64,000 nt of DNA, taken from contig CAYZWU010000007.1 in the NCBI GenBank assembly GCA_964482235.1, forward strand, positions 1-64,000. The letters are read 5' to 3'. The notes under the pieces were generated by a model. That model did no database searches. It was not told where the DNA came from and saw only the letters and a list, made by a program, of their open reading frames with translations. The DNA comes from CAYZWU01 sp964482235. Lineage in GTDB: Bacteria; Planctomycetota; B15-G4; CAYZWU01. Of this stretch, positions 43,766 to 51,847 are shown one piece after another. Every line of letters begins with the position of its first letter. Positions within the stretch are counted from its first letter, which is position 1. Both the position numbers and the translations under genes were made by a program.

Positions 43766-45457
43766 GTGACGGCAGCTTTCGCCCCTCTTTGCTCGGCACT
43801 GATCCGGCTGCTTTTCGCGGCGGCTCTGGTCTGGCCGGCAGGTCCGGCCCGGTCCGCGGCGGGCCAGCCGCGGAATGACCTGTTCGGCACGGAATCGGCT
43901 CTCGAGAACGGCGGCTTCGAGAAGGGATCGGACCGCGCGATCCCTCGCTGGCAGAAGGTCTGGCCGCCCTTCGCCGACCGCGAGCCGCTGTTCCGGCATG
44001 TGGCGAAGGGGGCTCATGGGGGCCGATCCTGCGCCTCGATCGAGACGTTCCACCAGGGGGGATACACCTCCTGGACACAGAGGATCGAGAGACCGCCTGA
44101 AGGGGCCACCGTCGTGCATCTCGAGGGATGGATCCGCTTCGACGATTCAGGAGAAGGCGGCCGGGCCCGCGCGTCCCTCCTGATGCTCTTTTCCGGTTCC
44201 GGGATGCGGGACGACGGCGCCGTCCTCTCCACGCCCTGGATCGACTCGTCGACCAGGGAATGGACGAGGGTGGAGCATGACATGGTGGTGCCCGAGGGCG
44301 CGGAGAAATGGATGGTGCGGTGCGGCGTGACGGGAAAGGCCCGCGTCTTCTTCGACGACATCAGGGTCACCTGGTCCACGAAGAAGGCGAAGTGGAGCAC
44401 CGCGGTCCTCGTCGAGACGTCAGGCCGGTATCAGGTGCGGGCCGCCGCATCGGCCAGGAAGGCGTGGGCCATGGTCTCGATCCCCTTCCCCTACATGGGA
44501 CAGACTCCCCTGGCGATCGGCGTGAGATCCGAGCCGGAGAAGGCGATCGACCGGCTCGAGATCGTGAAGGACCGGGAGAACAGGTTCCTCAAGGTCTGGT
44601 TCGAGGGGATGAAGCCCGGCGACGGGATCAGGTTCGATGTGCGCACCCTCGTCCTCGTCAGGGACCGGCCCCTCCCGGACGGGAAGGGCATCGCCCTGGC
44701 CGGTCGGGGCAAGGTGCCGAAGGAGGTGAAGCCGTTCCTCGAGCCTTCCGACGGCCTGGAAACGGAGGACGAGACGATCCGGAAGATCGCCGGCCGTTTC
44801 GACAGGACCGACCTCGCCTCCATGATGGCCGGCCTGACCGGTTATCTCAGGGAGAACATGGAGTACGAGCCCGGAGGCGACCAGGGCGCCAGGGCGTCGA
44901 TCGTTTCGAAGAGGGCGGTCTGCACCGGCTTCGCCAACGCGGCGGCTGCGCTGCTCATCGCGGCCGGCGTCCCGACCCGCATCCTGGCCTGCACCCAGAC
45001 GGAGGGCGAGCTCCAGGAGCATTACATCGTGGAAGCCTGGACCCGTGAGCTCGGCTGGTCGCGCTGCGAGTCGACGATGGCGGAGTTTCCCTGGGCCGAC
45101 ACGCGCAACGTGATACTCCGGGTGATCTACCCCGACGCCTCACGCACGTCGGGCAACGTACCGATCTTCATGGAGAGCGGCGGCGGCGTCATGATGGGGG
45201 CGGACATGGGTGGATCGAACGGCTGCTGGCAGTCTGCAGCAACACTGCGGAGCCTGATCGTTCGTGCCGAGGATCTGGCGCCCCTCGAAGAGCTCCTGCG
45301 GAAGGCTTTCGAGAAGGCAGCGAAAAAGGCGGTGCGCGGGAGCTCGATCAGCTTCATCCCCAAGGCGGCGAAGATGAGGGGGATCGACGACGGCATCAAG
45401 GATCTGATGAAGGAGATGGAAGGCCGTCTCTCGAGAGAGAGTCGACAGGCAAAGTGA
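43766..45457 (+). CDS. Exported transglutaminase-like protein
   Basis: A 563-residue product from a GTG start at 43766, with AAGGAG just before the previous stop. A signal peptide (LIRLLFAAALVWPAGPARS) is followed by a carbohydrate-binding-like sandwich (about 45-210, ENGGFEKGSDRAIPRW and SWTQRIERP), a linker, and a transglutaminase-like domain (about 345-460). Its Cys is in SKRAVCTGFANAAAALL, its His in EHYIVEAWTRELGW, and an acidic residue lies downstream. Such domains act as peptidases or amidases more often than as cross-linkers. Coupling with the M23-type gene suggests a joint role at the envelope. Confidence 0.85.
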   Translation: MTAAFAPLCSALIRLLFAAALVWPAGPARSAAGQPRNDLFGTESALENGGFEKGSDRAIPRWQKVWPPFADREPLFRHVAKGAHGGRSCASIETFHQGGYTSWTQRIERPPEGATVVHLEGWIRFDDSGEGGRARASLLMLFSGSGMRDDGAVLSTPWIDSSTREWTRVEHDMVVPEGAEKWMVRCGVTGKARVFFDDIRVTWSTKKAKWSTAVLVETSGRYQVRAAASARKAWAMVSIPFPYMGQTPLAIGVRSEPEKAIDRLEIVKDRENRFLKVWFEGMKPGDGIRFDVRTLVLVRDRPLPDGKGIALAGRGKVPKEVKPFLEPSDGLETEDETIRKIAGRFDRTDLASMMAGLTGYLRENMEYEPGGDQGARASIVSKRAVCTGFANAAAALLIAAGVPTRILACTQTEGELQEHYIVEAWTRELGWSRCESTMAEFPWADTRNVILRVIYPDASRTSGNVPIFMESGGGVMMGADMGGSNGCWQSAATLRSLIVRAEDLAPLEELLRKAFEKAAKKAVRGSSISFIPKAAKMRGIDDGIKDLMKEMEGRLSRESRQAK

Positions 45458-45470
45458 TAGGAGGCGCTCC

Positions 45471-46841
45471 ATGACCGGACGGAAGAGAAAAGGGATCGGA
45501 AATGGGAAAGAACTGAGCCGCCGGGCTTTCCTGGGGCAAGCCGCCGCAGGCGCGACGCTGTTCACCATCGTGCCGCGCCACGTTCTCGGCGGACCGGGAT
45601 ACGTCGCGCCGAGCGACAAGCTCGACATCGCCTGCATCGGCGTGGGCGGCAAGGGGCGTTCCGACGCGGACGGCGTGAGCAGCGAGAACATCGTGGCGCT
45701 CTGCGACGTGGACGAGAGGCGTGCAGCGGGCGCGTTCAACCGTTATCCCGGCGCAGCGCGGTACAGCGACTTCAGGAAGATGCTCGATGAGATGAAGAAC
45801 ATCGACGCCGTCACCGTGTCCACCCCGGACCACACCCACGCGGTGATCGCCATGACGGCCATCAGGATGGGCAAGCACGTCTACTGCCAGAAGCCGCTGA
45901 CGCACTCCGTCTTCGAGGCGCGCTCCCTTGCCGTGGAGGCGCGGCGGCAGGGGGTGGCCACGCAGATGGGGAACCAGGGGCACGCTTCGGAAGAGACGCG
46001 CCGGCTTTGCGAGCTGATCCAGGGCGGGGCGATCGGCCCGGTCCGCGAGGTTCACTCCTGGACGGACAGGCCGTCGCGCGGGCTCTTCGCCGAGTACTGG
46101 CCCCAGGGTGTGGGCCGGCCGGACGACCGGCCGCCCGTGCCGGATCACCTTCACTGGGATCTCTGGCTCGGCCCGGCGCCCGAGCGGCCCTACCACCCGG
46201 CGTACGCTCCCTTCAGGTGGCGCGGGTGGTGGGATTTCGGAACAGGGGCGCTGGGCGACATCGGCTGCCATTCCCTCGATCCGATCTTCCGGGCCCTCGA
46301 TCTCCATGCGCCGCTCAGCTTCCAGGCCACCTCCACGCGGGTGAACAGCGAGACCTATCCACTGGCGTCGATCGTGGAGCATCGCTTCGGTCCGAGGGGG
46401 GACAGGCCGCCCGTGACCCTGACCTGGTACGACGGCGGACTGAAGCCGCCCCGTCCGCCGGAGCTCGAGCCGGGTTTCGCCATGGGCGACGGCGGAACCC
46501 TCTACGTGGGTGACAAGGGCAAGATGCTGGGGCTTCACATCTTTCCCGAATCGCGGCGGGCCGGGTTCGAGGAGCCGCCCAGGATATTGCCGCGCTCGAT
46601 CGGTCACTACAGGGAGTGGATCGAAGCGTGCAAGGGAGGCGAGGCGGCGGGATCGAACTTCGACATCTCCGGACCGCTGACAGAGACGGTTCTTTTGGGC
46701 AACGTCGCCCTGCGGCCCGAGCTGAGAGAAAAGCTGACGCAGCAGGCGCTCGAGTGGGATTGGGAGAACCTGAAGATCACCAACCTCCCCGAGGCGAACG
46801 ACTTTCTCCATCGTCCCTACAGGGAGGGGTGGACGTTGTGA
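45471..46841 (+). CDS. Tat-exported Gfo/Idh/MocA family oxidoreductase
   Basis: A 456-residue NAD(P)-dependent oxidoreductase with a twin-arginine signal (LSRRAFLGQAAAGATLF) and a GGAGG 6-10 bases before the ATG. Residues 50-170 form the Rossmann domain (DIACIGVGGKGRSDADG, STPDHTHAVIAM) and the catalytic-lysine block is CQKPLTHSVFEAR. The Gln before Lys in place of Glu is characteristic of exported planctomycete and Lentisphaera members. The C-terminal alpha/beta domain has GDIGCHSLD and WWDFGTGAL. Substrates are probably sugars or inositols. It follows the transglutaminase-like gene after 13 bases. Confidence 0.92.
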   Translation: MTGRKRKGIGNGKELSRRAFLGQAAAGATLFTIVPRHVLGGPGYVAPSDKLDIACIGVGGKGRSDADGVSSENIVALCDVDERRAAGAFNRYPGAARYSDFRKMLDEMKNIDAVTVSTPDHTHAVIAMTAIRMGKHVYCQKPLTHSVFEARSLAVEARRQGVATQMGNQGHASEETRRLCELIQGGAIGPVREVHSWTDRPSRGLFAEYWPQGVGRPDDRPPVPDHLHWDLWLGPAPERPYHPAYAPFRWRGWWDFGTGALGDIGCHSLDPIFRALDLHAPLSFQATSTRVNSETYPLASIVEHRFGPRGDRPPVTLTWYDGGLKPPRPPELEPGFAMGDGGTLYVGDKGKMLGLHIFPESRRAGFEEPPRILPRSIGHYREWIEACKGGEAAGSNFDISGPLTETVLLGNVALRPELREKLTQQALEWDWENLKITNLPEANDFLHRPYREGWTL

Positions 46842-46844
46842 TTT

Positions 46845-48122
46845 TCAGTATGTCAGGATCATCAGGTTCGTGAGGCGCGACCCCGGAGCCTGGGGCCCCA
46901 CGAGTGCCTGAAAGGGATGTCTGTCGCCGGCAAGCCACGATGCCGGCACCGTTCCGGGATGGATCAGCACACCGTTCGCGGGAATGACGCCGAGATCATA
47001 GATCCCGAGCAGAGGTGACAGGAGATGGAAGTCGCCGTATGGCGTGACGAGCGGCGGATCCTGAACACCTGAACCGTGAGCGAGCCTCACGGGAGCCATG
47101 CCCGGCTGTCCGACCACCTTGATCTCGATCGATCCGCCCGGCGCCACGTCGCCGGAGTGGTAGAGGTGGTAGAAGAACTCGTCGGCTCCGATGTCGATCC
47201 TGTCGCCGGCGATCCGCGGGTCGCCTTCGTAGTCGAGTTCAGGGACATCGGGCGGCGTGTCGATGCCTGTGTCCCGGCAGGGCGAGTCGAAGGTCAGGTG
47301 AAAATCGAAATGCGGCGGATTGAAAACGTCCACGAAGAGCGGATCGGCGTCGATGTTGCCCGGGCCCTGCCATCCTCCCTTCACGTTGCAGTGGCTCACC
47401 ACGACCTGGTTGATGAGTGAGATGAAGAGGTCCGGGTCCGACGGAGCGTAGTTGTCCCGCACGATCGTGTTGAAGATCTTGATGTTCGGCAGCTGCAAGA
47501 AGATGACATAGATCCCACCGCCTGAAACGGAAGCCGTATTGAGCGTCACCGTGTTGTTGACGATTCTCGTCGAGGGCTCCGGGTCGACGCATCCGATGCC
47601 GCCGCCGTAGTCCGCCGTGTTCGCGGTGACGATGTTGTTGATGATCTTGGAGGAGCTGTAGTAGCCGCAGAAGATCCCACCGCCGCAATCGGCCTTGTTG
47701 GCCATCACGACGTTGTTGCGGATTGTGGGGGTGCTCCACCAGGCCGAGTAGATTCCGCCGCCGCAGAGACCGCCGTACTTCCTGTCGTATGTTCCCGTCC
47801 CGTTCCTGATGCAGAATCCCTCGAACACCGAACCCTGGGCCTTCTCGCTGTCAAAGGTGACCACGCTCCCGTTGCCGTTGCCGTCGATCACGGTGTAGGC
47901 GGGGCCGAGCTCGCTTTTCAGGATCACGGGCCTGTCATAGCTGTCATCGATGTTTTCCACGTAGGTCCCCGGCCTGACGATGATCGTGTCTCCGGCAGCG
48001 GCGGCGTCGATGGCGCCCTGGATCGTCGTATGGTCGTCGGGGACGTAGATCGTCCTCCCCTGGGAGATTGCGGCGAGAAGAAGGCAGGCGGACAAGGTGC
48101 AACACAGTTTTTTGCTGAACAT
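46845..48122 (-). CDS. Secreted beta-helix protein with shared C-terminal domain
   Basis: A 425-residue exported protein (LCCTLSACLLLAAISQG signal). The N-terminal RTIYVPDDHTTIQGAIDAAA matches the start of NosD-like beta-helix proteins, and the coils run to about residue 260 (GGLCGGGIYSAWWSTPTI, NKADCGGGIFCGYYSSSKI, TADYGGGIGCVDPEPS). After DRIDIGADEFFYHLYHSGDV the 102-residue C-terminal domain (324-425) begins. It is the clearest example of the domain also found on the C11 peptidase and the beta-helix protein at 40267. It is a close paralogue of the latter. Convergent with the oxidoreductase gene, stops 3 bases apart. Confidence 0.85.
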   Translation of the reverse strand: MFSKKLCCTLSACLLLAAISQGRTIYVPDDHTTIQGAIDAAAAGDTIIVRPGTYVENIDDSYDRPVILKSELGPAYTVIDGNGNGSVVTFDSEKAQGSVFEGFCIRNGTGTYDRKYGGLCGGGIYSAWWSTPTIRNNVVMANKADCGGGIFCGYYSSSKIINNIVTANTADYGGGIGCVDPEPSTRIVNNTVTLNTASVSGGGIYVIFLQLPNIKIFNTIVRDNYAPSDPDLFISLINQVVVSHCNVKGGWQGPGNIDADPLFVDVFNPPHFDFHLTFDSPCRDTGIDTPPDVPELDYEGDPRIAGDRIDIGADEFFYHLYHSGDVAPGGSIEIKVVGQPGMAPVRLAHGSGVQDPPLVTPYGDFHLLSPLLGIYDLGVIPANGVLIHPGTVPASWLAGDRHPFQALVGPQAPGSRLTNLMILTY

Positions 48123-48247
48123 GGATCAGGACCCTCCATTCCGGATAGGCTGCGGCAATTCCTGGGTGGAGTATATCAGAATCGAAGAAATAATAAAGAG
48201 GGTCCATTCGTCGGGACGGATATTCCCGTGAGGCGGATCGGCAGCAA

Positions 48248-50107
48248 TCAGGCGCTGCCCAGGCTCACCTCGACCATCTGCTCCTGATCGCCGTGCTGAT
48301 ACCGGATCTTGACCACGTCGCCCGGCTTGTGCCTGCGGAGCACGTTGCGGAATCCGCTTCTTCCCTCGATCGGCTCGTCGTCGATGGCCAGGAGGATATC
48401 CCCCTTCAACAGCCCGGCCTTCTCCGCGCCGCCGCCCGGAATGATCCTGCTGATCCTGAGGCCGGGCTTGCCTTCCTCGGCCGACTCGACCATCACGCCG
48501 AAGGTGGCTCGCGGTCCGCGCCGGCGCCCCGTTTCCTGGAAAGTGGGGCGTGCGTTGCTGTTGGCAACGATGAGTGCCGTCTTGAAGGCGACATTCAGGA
48601 CGTCGACAGCACCTGTCACGTTGCAGTTCTCCAGGTCGTCGTCAGGCGTGTGGTACGCCTTGTGGATCCCGCTGAAGAAGAAGAGGACGGGGATCTTCTT
48701 CGAGAGGAAGGAGGACTGGTCCGATCCGCCGAAGCCGCCTTCGCTGTGCCGCCAGGTCACCGGCGACTCGAACTCGGCCTCTTTCAGGATCGCTTCCCAC
48801 TCCTTCGCCGTTCCGGTGCCCATGATGCTGCACTTCTTGTCCGTCACGTGGGCGATCATGTCGAGGTTGATCATCGCCACCGTCTTCTCCAGGGGGAAGA
48901 ATGGATTGCTCACGTAGTGGCGCGAGCCGAGCAGGCCCTTCTCCTCCGCATCGTAGAGCTGGAAGAGGATCGACCTCCTGGGCCGCACGTCGGCCTGGAC
49001 GAACGCTTCGGCCAGCTCGATCACGCCGATGGACCCCGACCCGTTGTCATCGGCTCCGTTGTGGACTTCTCCCTTTCGCTTGGGGGTCCTGCTGCCGTAG
49101 GCACCCAGGCCGAGGTGGTCGTAATGGGCGCCGATCACGAGCACCTCGTTCTTCAGAACGGGATCGGAGCCTTCGAGCAAGCCGATAACGTTGCGGGCCT
49201 TGGCGAGATATCCCACCTCGGCATGGAGATCGATCCTCGGACCGCTGATCTCCAGCGAGGCCGGCTTGCCGGTCGTGTCGATCTTCTTCTGGAGATCGGC
49301 GAGCGAGGTGCCGGCATGGCCGAGAATCTCTTTCGCCAGGCCGCCCCGGACGTGGATCATCGGGATCTTCGAGTTGCTGGATGCCCGCGTGGAGAGATCG
49401 CCCAGGGGATCGCGGTCCGGGTCGTGATGAATGGGGCCGTTCACGAAGAGGACGGCTTTGGCGCCGTGCTTTCCGGCATTCTCGATCTTCGTGGTGAAGT
49501 AGGAGTGTCTTGTGCCCGACGCTCCTTTCCAGGCCGACGTCGTATCCTTTTCCTGGGGCTCATGCCTGAGGATCAGCACGATCTTGTCCTGTGCGTCGAT
49601 CCCCTCATAGTCATCGTACTCGAATTCCGGCGCAGTGATCCCGTACCCCGCGAAAACGACCTCCGTATCCTTGAGGTCCACCTTGGAGCAACCGCCCAGG
49701 AGAGACCATTCTTTTCCCGCCGCGAAGCTCTTTCCGTCGATCGTCAGGCAGTGCCCGGGCAGCAGGCCTCTTCTGCCTCCTCTCTCGAAGGTCTGGAAGT
49801 AGGAGGGCTCTCCGTCGATCGGATCCCCGAGGGGCTTCAGCCCGAGCTTCGAAAACTCGCCGGCCGCAAAGTCGCCGGCCTCGATGCTGCCGGCGGTTCC
49901 CGGCTCGCGGCCTCCCCTCGAGTCGGCCGAGAACCAGCCCAGCTCGCCGCTGTACTCTTTTGCATCCAGCGTGGAGAGGGCTTTCTGTACCTCGGGTTTC
50001 TCGAGGAGAGAGGAGAGCTCTTCTCCCAGCAAGCCTGTCGAGACGAACGGGGCGATGAGGAAGAAGACAACGCACAGCGAAATGCGGATTTTTCCTGTTA
50101 TCTGCAT
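48248..50107 (-). CDS. Exported M28 aminopeptidase with PA and PDZ domains
   Basis: A 619-residue exported zinc peptidase (ISLCVVFFLIAPFVSTGLL signal). Order: an N-terminal region, a PA insert (about 150-260, VEVVFAGYG-like segment and NAGKHGAKAVLFVNGP), an M28 catalytic domain (about 290-500) and a C-terminal PDZ (about 535-615, IPGGGAEKAGLLKGDILLAI). The zinc ligands are visible as GAHYDHLG, NGADDNGSG, YDAEEKGLLGS, NLDMIAHV and HKAYHTPDDD. It should be an aminopeptidase in the periplasm. The gene is alone between a beta-helix gene and a sigma-factor operon. Confidence 0.93.
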   Translation of the reverse strand: MQITGKIRISLCVVFFLIAPFVSTGLLGEELSSLLEKPEVQKALSTLDAKEYSGELGWFSADSRGGREPGTAGSIEAGDFAAGEFSKLGLKPLGDPIDGEPSYFQTFERGGRRGLLPGHCLTIDGKSFAAGKEWSLLGGCSKVDLKDTEVVFAGYGITAPEFEYDDYEGIDAQDKIVLILRHEPQEKDTTSAWKGASGTRHSYFTTKIENAGKHGAKAVLFVNGPIHHDPDRDPLGDLSTRASSNSKIPMIHVRGGLAKEILGHAGTSLADLQKKIDTTGKPASLEISGPRIDLHAEVGYLAKARNVIGLLEGSDPVLKNEVLVIGAHYDHLGLGAYGSRTPKRKGEVHNGADDNGSGSIGVIELAEAFVQADVRPRRSILFQLYDAEEKGLLGSRHYVSNPFFPLEKTVAMINLDMIAHVTDKKCSIMGTGTAKEWEAILKEAEFESPVTWRHSEGGFGGSDQSSFLSKKIPVLFFFSGIHKAYHTPDDDLENCNVTGAVDVLNVAFKTALIVANSNARPTFQETGRRRGPRATFGVMVESAEEGKPGLRISRIIPGGGAEKAGLLKGDILLAIDDEPIEGRSGFRNVLRRHKPGDVVKIRYQHGDQEQMVEVSLGSA

Positions 50108-50236
50108 TGATGGTAGTTCCTGCGGAGACGTTTAAGCGGGTGCCTAGCGAATAGAGTGATCCGATATTACTTGGTCGTTGAGCCGGGTACAACGAAAAGA
50201 TCGGAGCGTGAGGTTCGCTTCCCGGCGCGGACCTTC

Positions 50237-50440
50237 TCAGTGAGAGACCTTTGCCTTGGCCACTTTCATGCGGTCGAGCAGAGTTCTGCAGCGGTCGCAG
50301 AGGCCCTCGGTGCTCGAAGCCGGGTCATCTGCCAGGATTTCGAGCTCCCTGATCGTCAGGCAGTTCTCGTTTCTTGGAACGATCAGTGAATCCTGTTGCG
50401 CCATCTTGCGCCTCTCTGCCATCAGCTCGTCAAGATCCAT
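50237..50440 (-). CDS. Small CxxC protein, possible anti-sigma-like partner
   Basis: A 67-residue protein 18 bases downstream of the sigma-factor gene on the same strand. It has a Cys followed by an HTH-like stretch (NENCLTIRELEILADDP) and a C-terminal CxxC (GLCDRCRTLLDRMK). That spacing resembles the short zinc-finger segment of anti-sigma factors (zf-HC2 type) without a membrane helix. No family was identified. Operon position makes a regulatory partner plausible. Confidence 0.5.
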   Translation of the reverse strand: MDLDELMAERRKMAQQDSLIVPRNENCLTIRELEILADDPASSTEGLCDRCRTLLDRMKVAKAKVSH

Positions 50441-50458
50441 GGTGAGGCCCTTTCCCGG

Positions 50459-51085
50459 TTAGGTGTTTTTCTTGTATCCTTGATTTTGCAGACAGGCCGC
50501 CACCGCTTCCCGGCCGTTCTTGAGAATATTCTGAACCGTTCTGATCTTCATTTCAAAAAGTTTTGCTATCTCCGTCGTGCTCAGCTCGAGCAGATGCCGG
50601 AGGTGGAACATCTTCCTTTCGCGGCCGGACAAGTTTCCGATGCAGTGATCGATGGCCTCCTTCAGGACGACCTTGTCGTTCCATGCCGAGCGTCTCTCCC
50701 TGTTCACGCGGCGGCAATTCCGCTGCTGGACCGCGGTACAGGATGAGTAGCTCATCAGGTTCATCGAGCCGTCGGTCCAAGACATCGCTCTGCATCGCCG
50801 CTCGGACTTTCGTTTCTCGTCGATGTTCAGGTTCCTGCAGACCGTCTTGATCCAGCCAAGAACGGCATGTTCTCCTTTGCCGAATAGGCAGTTCTCCTTT
50901 TTCTTAATAACGCGCATGAAGACATCCTGCGCAAAATCTTCCAGCTCGTGACCAAAAATACCGTCCAGGATCAGGTACTTCTTGATCTGGCGCTCGATCT
51001 CCGGCAGAGCCTTTTCGAAGGAAGCCTCCGCTTCGATGCCGTCGGCGAAATTCTTGAACGCCTTCCTTCCTGATCGGTCATCCAC
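50459..51085 (-). CDS. ECF-type RNA polymerase sigma factor
   Basis: A 208-residue sigma-70 family regulator. Region 2 is about 45-100 (HELEDFAQDVFMRVIKKK and AVLGWIKTVCRNLNIDEKRK). A Cys-containing linker follows (SSCTAVQQRNCRRVNRERR). Region 4 is about 140-200 (LKEAIDHCIGNLSGRERKMF and STTEIAKLFEMKIRTVQNIL). It should direct RNA polymerase to a small regulon. The lengthened cysteine-rich linker is unusual. The CxxC protein downstream may antagonise it. Confidence 0.85.
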   Translation of the reverse strand: MDDRSGRKAFKNFADGIEAEASFEKALPEIERQIKKYLILDGIFGHELEDFAQDVFMRVIKKKENCLFGKGEHAVLGWIKTVCRNLNIDEKRKSERRCRAMSWTDGSMNLMSYSSCTAVQQRNCRRVNRERRSAWNDKVVLKEAIDHCIGNLSGRERKMFHLRHLLELSTTEIAKLFEMKIRTVQNILKNGREAVAACLQNQGYKKNT

Positions 51086-51307
51086 TGGTTGTTCTTCCCC
51101 TTATTAAGATATGTATTCGTTTTTCATCTTTTTTTACGCATTCCGAAGGCTCGTACGTTGTTTTTTCAGTCGTTCGGTCAATTCCTCGTTCGTTGATTTT
51201 GCAGTCCCTATCGAAGCGGCCCCCGAGACACCTTCCTTCAGGTTTTCGTCCCGATGGTGCTGGACAAGCTGATTTGGTTTCGAAGCGGCATTATTTGGAG
51301 GATCATG

Positions 51308-51793
51308 ATGAAATTCGCAATCGTTCTGTTGCTTGTTGCCTTCACCTTTCCCGTTGTCGGTTTTTCCACCACACCCGAATCCGGATCGGATCAAGGAGCC
51401 GTTCCGGACCTGTCGCAGGAGAGTCAGTACTCCGCTCCACCCGCGTACGCGCGCTGCGGATTGGCCGTTTATCTGTCTGCCGGTGTGATCGGAGACACCT
51501 TGACCGTCACGGCGGAAGGAGAGCCCGGCCCGGAGTGCTACTGGATCAGACTCGAGGTGGAGGTCAAGATGCGCCAGGCCGGCACCCAGACCTGGATCAC
51601 TCAAACGGGTTACATCGGGCCGGGAGACTACTGGGCAAATTCCTTTAACATAACCGGTTATGATCGCTTCTATGCCAAGGCGAAGTCCGTGGATACGCCG
51701 GATGGTCCCATGCCGTCCATTTGTTCTGATCACGGCAGTTCGTGTCTCTCGACCAATCACAGGGTGTATACGACTCTTGAAGAGAATCTCTGA
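51308..51793 (+). CDS. Small secreted cysteine-containing protein, unknown
   Basis: 161 residues from the ATG at 51308 (the preceding ATG at 51305 is also possible). GGAGG lies 6 bases upstream of the second. A signal peptide (KFAIVLLLVAFTFPVVGFS) is followed by a compact domain with four cysteines (ARCGLAVYL, PGPECYWIRLEV, MPSICSDHGSSCLST), likely disulfide-bonded. It reads like a small beta protein (WITQTGYIGPGDYWANSFN). No family is recognised. It is divergent from the sigma factor and convergent with the sigma-fusion gene. Confidence 0.6.
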   Translation: MKFAIVLLLVAFTFPVVGFSTTPESGSDQGAVPDLSQESQYSAPPAYARCGLAVYLSAGVIGDTLTVTAEGEPGPECYWIRLEVEVKMRQAGTQTWITQTGYIGPGDYWANSFNITGYDRFYAKAKSVDTPDGPMPSICSDHGSSCLSTNHRVYTTLEENL

Positions 51794-51847
51794 TCGACGA
51801 CAGCTCACTGTCCCTTTATCAGGGAATCGCCGCCGCCGGTGCTTGCG

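Noticed and set aside
48293..50110. 605-codon plus-strand open frame opposite the M28 peptidase
   Set aside because: Shadow of a gene with clear zinc-peptidase motifs.
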